A stretch of 64,000 bases of DNA, from the NCBI GenBank assembly GCA_037975125.1, contig CM075854.1, positions 63,924,571 through 63,988,570 on the forward strand. Direction: 5' to 3'. The notes beneath the pieces were generated by a model. The model had not been told where the DNA came from and searched no databases. It saw only the letters and a program-made list of their open reading frames with translations. The stretch is from Latrodectus hesperus (taxonomy: Eukaryota; Arthropoda; Arachnida; Araneae; Theridiidae). Both the position numbers and the translations under genes were made by a program. This document shows positions 52,845-63,852 of the stretch, piece by piece. Every line of letters begins with the position of its first letter. Positions within the stretch are counted from its first letter, which is position 1.

Positions 52845-54110
52845 CAGGGTGACAACTTTATCCTGTTGACAAAAAATATTATATTAAACTAAAAACATGG
52901 AATTTATTTTCAAAAAACTAATTTTATTTAAGTTATTTGTTTCTTAGGTACAACATATTTAAGTATTTTCAAATTGGCTTCCTTGGGCATCAATAAAGTC
53001 TTAAACGTTGCGCAAAATTTTCAGCAATGGACCGCGTTCATTAGGCGTTAATGTATCCCATTTCTTCTTAAGAGTAGCCTTTAGGCATTCCAAACTTCGA
53101 AGTGGCTTAAAGCATACTCTTGATTGCAGAATGGACCAAACATTAGAGTCCATTGAATTTAAGTCAGGCGAATTGGGGGGCCACATTTCTACCGGTATGA
53201 AATCTGGAAGATTTGCTTGACACCAGTCATGCGTTACTTTTGCTCTATGAAAAGGGGCAGAATTTTTTTGCAGTGTCCAGATGCTGTTTTTAAAATGTTT
53301 AAAAGTAAAACCGACTGTAAAATCTCATTGCAGTACATGGTCTTGTTTATTTGACGCCTTGATCTATAAAAACCAAAGGAGTTTTTCCAGATTCACAAAT
53401 GCCTTCCTTCCCAAACCATTACTGACTGTGGTTTTTGCCAACATTCTACTCTTGTGGAAGTTCCAGGACGATCAGATGATCAGTAATAGTCATTTTGTCG
53501 ATTATGGGATTGTTCAATTGTGGAAAGATTTTCGTTTGTGAAGATGAAATTCTTCCATGCGCATTTTGCGGACTTTAGAAGGAGAGATCAACATCTTTGC
53601 AGCCGTGTAATCTTATTTTGCTCAGTTAGTTTCTGTACTTTTCGAAATTTATATGGCTTAAGTCCAAGTATTTCTTTTGCAATATGTCTAACTGATTCTC
53701 TATTAAATTCTATTTCTTTAGCTATTTTTCTCATTGATTGGATTTCAATTGCTTTGTTTCTTGATAATCTTGCGAATTTCATTTGTATTCACAGTTATTT
53801 TTTCGGTTTTTAGGGTCGATTACTGTCATGGCCAAGCTCCAAGAATCGTTTTGTAGTAAGTGATACCGTTTGTCTGTGAATATTCAGCTTTCTGGCAATC
53901 TGAGTTTGCTTTAATTCAGCCTCAAATAAAGCATTTATTTGTCGTCGTCGGTTTGGCATATTATTTCAATCAAGGAAATAAAAACTACCTATTTGTTTTA
54001 CTAACATTAAGATCTCTTAAACAAATGAAATTATTATAAAAAGTGATGGACATGAATTAAACCAATTAAATGCAGTACAATTTTGTCAACAGTATACAGT
54101 TGTCCCCCTG
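52845..54110 (-). mobile_element. DD37D (maT-like) mariner transposon with TIRs
   Basis: 1266 bp. The left end CAGGGTGACAACTTTATCCT and the inverted right end CAGGGGGACAACTGTATACT agree at 16 of 20 positions, and both go on into GTTGACAAAA. The right flank is TA and the left flank AA, consistent with a TA duplication after one mutation. The length and a single minus-strand transposase gene fit a mariner-type element. Confidence 0.9.
53001..53959 (-). pseudogene. DD37D mariner transposase pseudogene
   Basis: Starts at the ATG on the minus strand at 53959 (MPNRRRQINALF..., then a helix-turn-helix with QTQIARKLNIHRQTV). Stops and frameshifts follow; a second helix-turn-helix is still visible (RKIAKEIEFNRESVRHIAKE, 53740-53680 region). 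Near the end NSAPFHRAKVTHDW corresponds to the QDSAPSHRA block, with the second catalytic aspartate replaced by asparagine (codon 53264-53262). PPNSPDLNSMD supplies the third (codon 53150-53148). The spacing of 37 residues and an aspartate instead of glutamate mark the DD37D/maT type. It ends at a stop at 53003-53001. Inactive. Confidence 0.88.
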
Positions 54111-54614
54111 TAATGATTATCCTCATTTATGGATATTTTAAGAATTTATTTACTAAGAATTCAAAAGTTGGATAATATGTTATACAGGCATATATTTGTA
54201 TATATACACTCTGATATATCTTACAATAGTAAAGATCAGATTTCATTAAATTTGCATAGTAATCGACAGAAAAACAAATTTTATTCAAATCCAGGACTTG
54301 CAAATGGAGAAGGTTAAATTCGATGAGTGGGCTCTATGAGAAGTCTGACAATAAGTTAAAGAGAATAATGATATCTAAAGAGATGTTATAGTTGGTCTTA
54401 CATTAAACATGTATTTAGCACAAAAACATAAGAATTATCACAGACATAGCTATAGTGAGGCTATCATGAAGAATTGAAAGACTGCTTGAGTTGGAACATA
54501 AACTGCACCCGTTGGTCATCCCACTAAACTGACCAAAAGGGACTAGTTTGTCTTGAATAGATAGATTCGTAAGAAATTCACCAAAATCAAACCCATTTTT
54601 TCGCTGTCATTGAT

Positions 54615-54836
54615 TTGGAGAGGAGAATAACAGTGGGCAATGTACTTCTATACTTTACGAAGCTGCAGGTCCTTAGTATCCATGTATGTGTTTGGTTTAT
54701 TTGCAGATACCTGCAAATACCCTTATTCAAAAAAGCAATTAGACTCCGAGAAGCCATTAATGCAGAGCTGAACAAGCATCTCCTGACCAAGTTCTCTGGG
54801 TTTACTGTTTGGGTTTTAAAGTTCCTGAGAGCTTAA
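54615..54836 (+). other. Unrecognised 73-codon open frame in a GC-richer island
   Basis: MERRITVGNVLLYFT... with a lysine/glutamate-rich helix-like middle (FKKAIRLREAINAELNKHLL). It has more balanced codon composition than other random frames here. There is no signal peptide, no motif I know and no splice structure I can defend. A degraded transposon fragment is the likeliest explanation; an exon is possible but unsupported. Confidence 0.2.
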
Positions 54837-57800
54837 GGGATTCATACCTGTTTTTAAATTTTTTTTAGATAGGTTTGGCTTCAAGGAGATGGTGTTGCTA
54901 CACTACACCTTCAGGGATTACAAACAACAGCAACACTTCCACGTATACATGAACTATTGGGAAAATCGTTTTTTTTCTGCTTCTTTATAATTGCATAATT
55001 TAGACGAGTGTCACTAATAAGATGTTATAAGAGTTGTAGTCTTTCCTAAGCAATGAAATCAAGATATTGATGTGCAATGTACTCTCTGGCACGCTTGTTG
55101 TATCGAACTAAGCCTTTAAGAACATTTGTGTTATTAGCCAGAAAAACACTTCCAGACTAGAGAACATCCAAATTTTAGGGCTGAACTGTCATTATTTTTT
55201 CAGCAGGAATAATATGTGTAACTTTATTTTTTCAAAATAAGTAATAGTTAAAAATTATTTTTGTATTATTTTTATAATAAAGAAATTGTGTGCTTATTTC
55301 TTTATTGTTTTAATTTTTTCTCTCACATCCTAATCCTTATTAAGTTTCTTTTAGTTCCAGTTGGACATACATGCGTAAACTTTTATATTTTACACATACG
55401 TTACTGTTTAATTATTTAAAAATACCAAACCGAAGTTAAGAAGTAATCATGTTGCTGAAAAAAAATTCATATTTTTTGCAAACAAGTATGTTTTCAGACT
55501 TATTAAGTTTTATTTTCAATTACGATGCGCTTTTCAGGTAATATGCACAATTTCATAAATAATTTTTAAAGTAGCTGCATGAAACATCCCCATTTACTTT
55601 TCTAATTACCTTCATTATTTTTATCGAGTTAGTTTCTCGAAAAAAATTTATTTTTAATTTTTCTTCTACTAAAATAAAATTTTTTTATTTAGTTGATAAA
55701 TTAAAAAAAATGTTTATTAATTAACAGTGAAATATACATAGAGAAAAAAACTGCTAAACTGAAAATAATTAATCTTTTGTTTTTAATTATAAACATGCCT
55801 TGGGGTCATAGACATAAATTTAATTGATCATTTTTTGTCGAGTTCTCAAATTTAGAAATATTATTTATTACTTCACTCCTTTGGCAAATTGTTTTGTTTA
55901 ATAAGGCATTTTAGTATGTAAAGCATTCGATAATTTTTGGAATAAAAATATTTTTAACATAGAATTAGATGCTTTAATAAAAGGATAGATCATTTTTATG
56001 GTGTTAACTACGTCAAAGTAACGAAGTTAGTAATTATTACAAGCAAAAATTTACTGTCTTCATATAAAATAATAAATAATATTAGATTAAATTTTAAAAT
56101 ACTTTCACACACACATATATACACACATATATATACTTCAAAACCATGCAGATTTTTAAATAAAAACTAGAGGTAAATCATTCAATTTTCAATAAATGAT
56201 TTTCTTACATCTCAAGTAACAATAACTATTTTATCTTAAAAAATGCAAAGAGATTAATTATAATAGAATCGGCAAAAATTTTTTTTGCCTAAATTTCGTA
56301 CCTGCTTGCTATAAATATCAGCTTTAAAAATATATTTAATAAAAAGTACACTTCAAAATATAGCCAATGTAATATTTAAAAAACGTACTTTAAAACGCAA
56401 GACCCGTGTATATAAATGGTCATTATATATTTTCTGAGGTTTCTTTGAAATATATATTTTATGAAAATTTGAAATTAAACAATATTCGTTATCATAATAT
56501 ACTGCTTATTTTAATGTTAATTTTAAACCCTTAAAATTAGTTGAATTCAAGTAAGTATGTGAAAATCCACTACATGAATGAGTAAAATTTCACTCATTAT
56601 TTTTAAGAGTTTAAACTATGCATAATATAGAGACTTAATTTTTAAATTTCTTAAGAATTGGTTCTCTTATATGACTTTTTCTTATTTGGTCTTAAATATC
56701 TATATTTACGTCATATTGATTAAAACTGTTACTCTCTGAATAATATCCATCTACAAGAACTTTTAATTACTGTATTAAATGTAATGTAATATAATGTTTC
56801 ACTTTTTCATATTTATTTTCATAATTATTTTATAGTACTATTACTATTAAATATAGTATTGTATTTGTTTCCTAAGACCTTACATAAATCCTAGATTTTT
56901 GAATTATTAAACTGCATATAAATTTGATCATAAGATTTTGTTTCATTACATTGTTTGCAATGTACGATAAATATATTGGTACAACTTTGTAGATTATTAT
57001 TAATAAAAAATAAAAATCAGTGAATACTTCTGGTTTGAAACATGTTGATAGATTAATAAAATATTTTTACGCTTGTGAATTAAAGATTCTAGGGACCAAT
57101 CTATTGCTTAGTTAACATTATATTGTTCTTGGTATCTGATTTACTCTGAAATCAATCATTTCATCAAAGAATAATTACATAACGAAATTCTTGGATTTCC
57201 TAATTCAAGGAAGATTACGTTCGCGGACAATTCATTTCCGTGAATTAAGGAAATCATTACCTAAGGACAAATAGTATTAGGATCTTGGGAAACGATGCAA
57301 AATTATCACACAGCGTCTTTTCGTATTGATTAGGTTAGCAGAAAATTTTCTTAATAAGTGTTAAATAGAATTTATGAAGAATAAAGAACCCTTCTGAGAC
57401 TTTGTTTAAGAAATTGCAAAAAAACAAATATTTCTTTTAATACTATAAACGTTTGAAAAAATTTGAGCTGCGAGACAAAATTTGATTATGAGATGGATAA
57501 TTTAAGCTGATTTTTGTCGAGATTAAAAAAAAATATAATTCCTTTTTACAGGAAATAACTTAGAAACTGTAATTATAGGAAAATAAAGAGCTTATACATT
57601 TACTAAAAATCTTTAAAATTCTAATATAGAATTATTAAATGTAATTACGTAGCATGCCATTAGGTGACCTTAAATGCTGAAGATAAAGCATAGTGTCCAA
57701 AATGAAGGCTGAAAAAAAAGTAGATGTTCATTTTTCCTTAAAATGCACTATTTGGTGAACATACTCTTGAGAGGTGGAATTTTTATTTTTTTTGCACATT

Positions 57801-58108
57801 TATAAAACAAATACAGCATAAAATGGTGCCTGTTTACATAATGTTTAAATAATTTTGAAGCTGATTTTTAAGACTTTCCAATAAATGCATAATTTTTTCC
57901 GTTTTCTCTATCAATGATCTTTTCTGAATTACTTCATTTTTAATGTGTGGAATTCTTCATGAAACATTCTGCATTGTTAATTGTAATGTTGCATCGAAAA
58001 ACATTAGCAGAACAATTTTCTATTTATGATAACTGTAATAGATACTTACAAGTAACTTTTCTTAACATAATTTTTACAAATTTACTCTCTTTTCTTATAA
58101 AATGAAGC

Positions 58109-58110
<2 letters not shown>

Positions 58111-58166
<56 letters not shown>
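58111..58166. repeat. (TA)n microsatellite
   Basis: TA dinucleotides over about 56 bp with one C interruption. Confidence 0.95.
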
Positions 58167-58378
58167 AACAAATATTTCCGGTAGAAATTTCTTAAGTAAG
58201 GAAATTTGAATTACGTAATGATGATAATTATATTCCTTATTTGATTTCAACTAATATATTATGAGAATTATCTATGCAACTATGTTTATTTAAATTGAAA
58301 AACTATTTCACATTTAGAAAGGCAATCCTTGGAAACTGAGAAGTTTAATTGAAATATTATGTTGAATAAAGTAGAACT

Positions 58379-59088
58379 CCAATAATCCAAAATCCGTCTA
58401 TATGAATCTCTTTCAAAATCTAAAAGACTGAAAAAGAGACAGAAAATGAGAAAAAGCTCAAGGAAAAGAAAGGCAGAGAAGGGAGAAGATTAGAATGAGA
58501 GACATGTCACTTGAGGACTTCAGGAACATTCATTAGAAAATTCCTAGTTGTTAAGAAGTCAACAAGGATGGTATAGGAAAATGGATTTTGTGTGAGACAC
58601 AACATTTGAAATTTCAAATGATGGTCAAATTATTGGAAGTGTCGACGAAGAAGATGACCTTAATGTCCGACTTGAAGTAGACACAGGACCATCAGCTAGT
58701 GAAGCATTTGCTGACTTTGAATCTTCTTTGAAGTGGACGGAGTGTCTGTCTGAGTGAGATCACATGCAAATCTTCACTGTCAAGCGGATGCATGATTTGG
58801 CTGCCCGAAAATGGATAAAGGCAGTGAAACAACTCACTCTGACAGATGTTCAGCAAGCTATAAATTTCATTTACAGCACAGTTCATAGATATTGTATTAA
58901 TATACAGCACTTGTAAGTACCTTAACAAGTTAACATATTAGCTCTTTCATTAATTATTCTTTTTCTTTAAAAATATACAGTTTTTTCTCTCCTTTTCAAC
59001 ATACAATAATTTCATAAAAATGAACCCTTTTATCGAAACAACCGAATGAGTCCTGTCTCAATTGCTGCGGATAATTGGAGTTCTACTG
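58379..59088 (+). mobile_element. Internally deleted pogo/Tigger-like transposon
   Basis: 710 bp bounded by TA at 58377-58378 and 59089-59090. The left end AAGTAGAACTCCAATAATCC and the inverted right end CAGTAGAACTCCAATTATCC agree at 18 of 20 positions; CAGTAGAACTCCxATTATCC resembles pogo-type ends. Only the last part of a transposase remains inside, so it is a MITE-like deletion derivative of a longer element. Confidence 0.88.
58623..58916 (+). pseudogene. Pogo/Tigger transposase C-terminal remnant
   Basis: A 97-codon frame with one internal stop (near 58756) ending at TAA 58914-58916. It reads SVDEEDDLNVRLEVDTGPSA, then FADFESSLKW, then VKRMHDLAARKWIKAVKQLTLTDV. The acidic segment followed by a basic LRDLAAxKR-like helix and a KQxxLTD motif is how many Tigger-type transposases end, after their CENP-B DNA-binding and DDE domains, both missing here. 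The position just inside the 3' inverted repeat agrees. Assigned from memory of the family; the inverted repeats support it independently. Confidence 0.75.
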
Positions 59089-59214
59089 TACTGAAGTAAT
59101 TTGGCTTAGAAACCTTCCTGTGTTGTCCCAAATTGCTAGAATAATTGCTTCCATAGTTCGTTATTGGATACCAGTTCGAATGTAAATGGCTTCATTTTTT
59201 AGAAAAGCATTTTT

Positions 59215-59525
59215 CACCAACAGAGAAAGAGAGAAAGCGAAAGAGAGTGGAAAGCGAAAGTGTGGTTTGGTTTGTTTGTCGCTCAACGGTCATTTTTTGC
59301 ACACGATTGCTAAATAGACCGGGACCTACGCTTTAAAGTGGATTTCGAACGACTACAAACATCCATGCTCAAGGTGGGATTCAAACTCACGAACTATTGA
59401 ACCGAAGGCAAGAACGCTAACCAATCGGCTGCCAGCTTGGCAAAACGAAAGTGTGAGAGAGAAAGCGAAAAAAAGAGAGAGGAAGAGAATGCGAAAGAGA
59501 CAGAGAAAATGCGAAAAAGAAAGAT
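59215..59525. repeat. (GAAA/GAGA)-rich purine tract interrupted by a SINE
   Basis: Runs of gaaagcgaaagagag occur on both sides of the SINE at 59265-59445, showing that one purine-rich simple repeat was split by the insertion. Confidence 0.8.
59265..59445 (-). repeat. tRNA-derived SINE, family A, with TSD
   Basis: Same layout as the copy at 43.9 kb. The 10-bp duplication cgaaagtgtg is at 59255-59264 and 59446-59455. The B box is slightly degraded (GAGTTTGAATCC on the minus strand). Confidence 0.88.
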
Positions 59526-60825
59526 TTTTTACGTAAATTCAAGTCAGTTTTAAAGTGAAAATATTTTATTCTCAGTTTATACGTGCGAAATTTTACATTT
59601 AATATTATCCTAAAATTATCAAAAACTGCAAATTTTGTGTAAAATAAGTTTTTATCTAAAATAAAATTATATAGAAAAATTAATTTACTTTTAAAAATAG
59701 TTTTTAAATACTTAATAGAATATCATGTTTTTTATTCAAAATTAACGTTTTCCTATTTAACCCTTTTAATGCGCATTTTTTTCAAAGTAATTCTGAGAAA
59801 AAATCTTAAATTTGAAATAATAATTTGAAAAATTGGAAAATATCTATATGCAGTAATCATATGTAAAATATTCTTAATGAAGAGAAAATACATTAATTAA
59901 ATTAAATCAACAGATTTAAATTGGCTACGACATGATTTATTTTCAAGTGAGCTAATATTTATTGTGTTTTTCTGAGAAGCGCACAATACATATTACTTAA
60001 TAAAACAACATGAATGTTTTATGCTTCAAAATTATGTTTTCATACAGACTGTAGTCCTCAAATAAATTCAATATAAGCGATTAAATATTTTCTTCTAAGC
60101 ATTAGAGTGATTTTAATCAGTTTGACACTTAACTTTACTTATTACTACTCACCTCAACATTAGAATTGCGAATTTTACTTTCAAATGCATGCATAATTTA
60201 TCATATCGCGTGTGTTACAATTTCGGTGAGGAACTCTTTTATTCGTGAATCGTGTTTAATTATTGTCACAACGGAAGTAGCAACTGTCAAATACTTAAAA
60301 TAAATGAGCTAACAAATGACGCTTTCTAAAAGTCATTTCGCATGTAACTATTCTGCAATTTGTCATCCAGAAATGTTTATTAATACCTCATTCAGCTAAG
60401 TTTCTCTTATCGGCATGAAGACATTAAAATAATTAGCTTTAAGATTCACGCAGTTTTGATTTACGCAGGAAACTACAGTAAGAATGAGTTTCCAGTAAAT
60501 TTGAATTTTTAATTACATATCATCTTTCTAAATTTTTGATTACGTTTGAATACAGCAATCTATCATTACCAATTTTAAAATTCGCTTTTGCTATGCTCAG
60601 TAAAGTAGTTTTTAATTTTTATGAGTAAAAAAGTCTGCTTACCGTCTATTAAATATCTAACTATAAATCGAGAAATTCCTACATTGCGTGCGAAAAAAGG
60701 AACTATATTATATTAAATAACATTTTCATATATACTTCAGAATGCTTTCTCTCTCTTTTAAATTCTATTTTCTTTCAGCTTAATAAATTAACTTCACGTC
60801 ATTTATTCAAAACAGAGATGCAGTT
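59526..60825. other. AT-rich DNA, no gene seen
   Basis: No gene or repeat supported. 60180-60430 is mildly GC-richer and non-repetitive. Confidence 0.55.
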
Positions 60826-60829
60826 GAAG

Positions 60830-61470
60830 AGATGCCTCGGATCCAGCGGAATTCCTGTGCAGTGCCTGCATTCCGCGTATGTTCTAGATCCGTCGGGCAT
60901 GATATTCATACCCCTCATGTGCCCAGTCCACATTCTGCTGACTGTAGAAGTGATACCACGGTCAGGATTAAGCTCCGGTAGGCACTAATTTTTCCGTAGT
61001 CCCCAGCTTTGTTTGTTTGTTTGTTTGTTTGTTTGTCGCTCAACGGTCATTTTTTGCACACGAGGGCTAATTAGACCGGGACTTACGGCTTAAAGTGGAT
61101 TCCGAACCACTACAAACATCCATGCCCAAGGTGGGATTCGAACCCACGAACTGTTGAACCGAAGGCAAGAGCCGTAGTCCCCCGCAGAGCTGATGCCTTG
61201 CGACGGCATTTGCATCGAAGCAAGTGATAGTCGTGGGAGGGGGACTGATATTCCTAGCCTCCTTGGCGAGGCAGTCCGTCTGTTCATTTCCTTCAATGTT
61301 AACATGTGCAAGGACCCATTATTTAGTGCAGGTTTTCTCCCTTGCAACTACGGGGGACAAAAGCGCTTTGGTAGAAGTCCAACCTCCCGAGGCAATGGCA
61401 ACCCCCTTTATGACAAGTGCATTAGTTTCAAAAACACTCAAATTTAAAATCAAGAGGGAAAATGCATGAG
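60830..61470 (-). pseudogene. Non-LTR retrotransposon RNase H and C-terminal relic, carrying a SINE
   Basis: The minus strand reads WVLAHVNIEGNEQTDCLAKEA (tryptophan codon at 61318), the last RNase H block with its final aspartate and conserved histidine. It is followed by a linker and then RMWTGHMRGMNIMPDGSRTY and CRHCTGIPLDPRHLFNC, the C-terminal zinc segment (C-x2-C..H..C). Removing the SINE at 61005-61171 and one target copy joins the two halves in the same frame. Stops (before the tryptophan and after GLRKN) show decay. Related to, but a different lineage from, the copy at 38.7-40.1 kb. Anything upstream is lost. Confidence 0.82.
61005..61171 (-). repeat. tRNA-derived SINE, family A, 5' truncated, with TSD
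   Basis: The 11-bp duplication ccgtagtcccc flanks it at 60994-61004 and 61172-61182. A perfect B box (GGTTCGAATCC) is present on the minus strand, but the A-box end of the tRNA head is missing. The left end is an expanded (GTTT)n run, that is an (AAAC)n tail in the element's own orientation. Inserted in the retrotransposon relic. Confidence 0.9.
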
Positions 61471-61936
61471 TGGTGGGGAAAGAAGGTTCAATGACGGGAA
61501 TCAGAATATTGTAAATACTTAAAATTTCCGAGCAGTGGGAGTTTCTTTTGTTATTATGTAAACATAAAAGTAATGTAATTCAATTGAAATAATATTCTCA
61601 TCTTGTATAAAACATAACTGCAACAGTTTACAAGATAAGGATTAAACTATTCAAAGAATGAATTTTTAATTTTTTCTTCCCCAATTCATGAGTGAGGAAA
61701 ATTTAGCACTATAAAACTGAACTATCTAAAAAATTTCACAGGAAGTAGTTAAAAAAAAGAACATCATAAGCTTATAAACATTACATCATAAAACAAGTGT
61801 ACTAGCCTCCATCGTGAAAATGCTTATGAAAAAAGTGAGAATAACAATTTAATTAGAATTTTAATAGTTTATGAGCAATTTTGCTTTTGTAAGAGAGCTT
61901 ATTTCATACCAATTTAAGTGAATAATTCAGCTCGAA
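61471..61936. other. AT-rich DNA, no gene seen
   Basis: Nothing supported. Confidence 0.6.
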
Positions 61937-61946
61937 ATTTCATCAT

Positions 61947-62222
61947 TTTTTTCCAATGGCTTGGGTGGCGAACTCTATGCCACAACAAGGCTAGAAACTG
62001 CTACTCATTTGTCGTTACCCAGCAGGCACCTGTGAAATAAGTCACGGAGGCGAGTAGTTTGTTTACAGGGTGGGACGCATTCATACATCATCACTGAAGA
62101 AAAGACAGAGAAACACAGAGAGAACAGAGAAAGGAAGAAAACATCCATGCCCGAACCGGGATTCGAACCCGGGACCCACACCTCAGGAGTTAGAAACACA
62201 AACCACTCAACCATTGGTCGGC
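61947..62222 (-). repeat. tRNA-derived SINE, family B, with TSD
   Basis: Second well preserved family B copy; the A-box-like ATGGTTGAGTGGTT and a perfect B box are on the minus strand. The 10-bp duplication atttcatcat lies at 61937-61946 and 62223-62232. Against the 7.4-kb copy it lacks a short internal stretch after GGCGAGTAG. Confidence 0.92.
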
Positions 62223-62232
62223 ATTTCATCAT

Positions 62233-62839
62233 AAACAAGTTTATACACTTCATAAAGTTATAACGGAAAATAAACCATCCTAATTTCTATTCAATTGATG
62301 CTGAAATTATTTAATATTCAAATAAATATGTGGGATACGTTATATAACAAATATTCCTTTGAAAGAAAAAAAATTCAATAGTTTAATATAACAGGAAAAA
62401 CATCTAAAACATGTTTAATTTCAAGGATTGAGAAGACAATTATAATAAAATGATTAATAAGTTTCTCAGAGTATTCAATTTAATAAGAATAAGTTAAAAT
62501 AAAAGTCATTTTAAATTAAAATTGTATTATCAGAAGTGGTGCGACATTCTCAAAATGGTACTAATGCATAAAAAATTAGAATTTCAGACTTTATTGCAAT
62601 CTATGTCTGCCAGTCTTATTTAATTGTGTCTTTAAATTTTTGAAAGTTAACAGGCAGTTCGGGAAAATTATATGCAACAAACAGTTAATATAAAAACATA
62701 CCAATTTTATGTGTGTGTATCATTTTATCGTGTGTACTTGCAATCATCACACTTTATGCTTAGAATTTTTTTAAATATTTCTGTTTTCTTAAGTTTTAAA
62801 CTAAATCAATTTTTATTTTGATATTCTCTCTCAGTTTCA
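62233..62839. other. AT-rich DNA, no gene seen
   Basis: Nothing supported. Confidence 0.6.
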
Positions 62840-62982
62840 GTTTCACACTCATTCATCATTTCAAAAGAAAGTACAGAGAAACGCAGAGACAAACAAACAT
62901 CCATGCTTGAAGCAGGAATCGAACTCGAGATCAACAGCTGTACAGTACAGGAGAACGCTAACCTCTCAGCCATCAGCCAGTT
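62840..62982 (-). repeat. tRNA-derived SINE, family B-related, diverged
   Basis: CACTCATTCATCATTTC, then AGAAACGCAGAGACAAACAAACATCCATGC, then a degenerate B box and a head ending in CTCTCAGCCATCAGCCA repeat the family B order. Head and body are diverged and no duplication was found. Confidence 0.7.
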
Positions 62983-63627
62983 AATGCGTTAATTGATTCC
63001 GTACTTTTTAACTAATATCAACAGAATCAACAGCTAAATTAAGTTAAAAAGGAAAATTTTAATAAAATGTTTATTAATTCACCAAAGTATTAATGAATAA
63101 TGCCGCTAAATTTTCATTGAGAGTTCGTTTTGTTTTTAATTATATACAATTTATTTTTTATTGAAGTCTTTATATGTAATTTTAGACTCATTTATATTTT
63201 TTCCAGATATTTTGAAGATAAATGAAAAATTACATTTGTGATAGAATTATTCGTAGTATGAAAATCTTTTAGTAATAAAACACTTCTCTAAACATTTAAT
63301 TGAATATTGCTTTTGGAGAAAATTAAGAACAGGAATGAAACCAGATGCAGTGCTCTCAACTTTTAATTTCCTGGTGTATATCCAACGTAAAAAAACTGAG
63401 TAACTATAGAAAAATTATTAATATTATCTAACAATCAATTTCGACACTGTGATCTTGCATTCCAATTGTTATTGCTACATTTTATTGTAAGAGCAATGAG
63501 CTCATTCTCATATTAGCCTGTTCTTCCCTCTCAGATGATTCATTGCATTTTAACATCTTGACGCCTAACTATTCACCCCGCGCCATATTGTTTGTAAAAG
63601 AAGTGATTGTACATCATTATCATATTT
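62983..63627. other. AT-rich DNA, no gene seen
   Basis: Nothing supported. Confidence 0.6.
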
Positions 63628-63852
63628 TATTCACTCACTCACTCATACATACACATACACTCACTCACTCACTGACACATATACACACACTCACTCACTC
63701 ACACATACACACACACTCAATCACTCACACATACACACACACTCAATCACTCACACAAACACACACACTCACTCACTCACACATACACACACACTCACAC
63801 ATACACACACACTCACACATACACACACACTTACACATACACACACACTCAC
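63628..63852. repeat. ACTC/ACAC microsatellite
   Basis: About 225 bp of CACTCACTCAC and ACACATACACACACACTC units in a higher-order pattern of roughly 20-28 bp. The apparent His/Thr/Ser-rich open frame across it is a translation of the simple repeat. Confidence 0.95.

Larger units (their letters stand above)
54111..58376. other. AT-rich DNA with an unassigned GC-richer island
   Basis: About 54470-54960 is GC-richer and holds an open frame (54615-54836, 73 codons) that I cannot assign. It may be an old transposon fragment. Another patch at 57190-57260 contains an inverted repeat (57194-57206 against 57242-57255). A (TA)n tract lies at 58111-58166. The remainder is unmarked. Confidence 0.5.
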
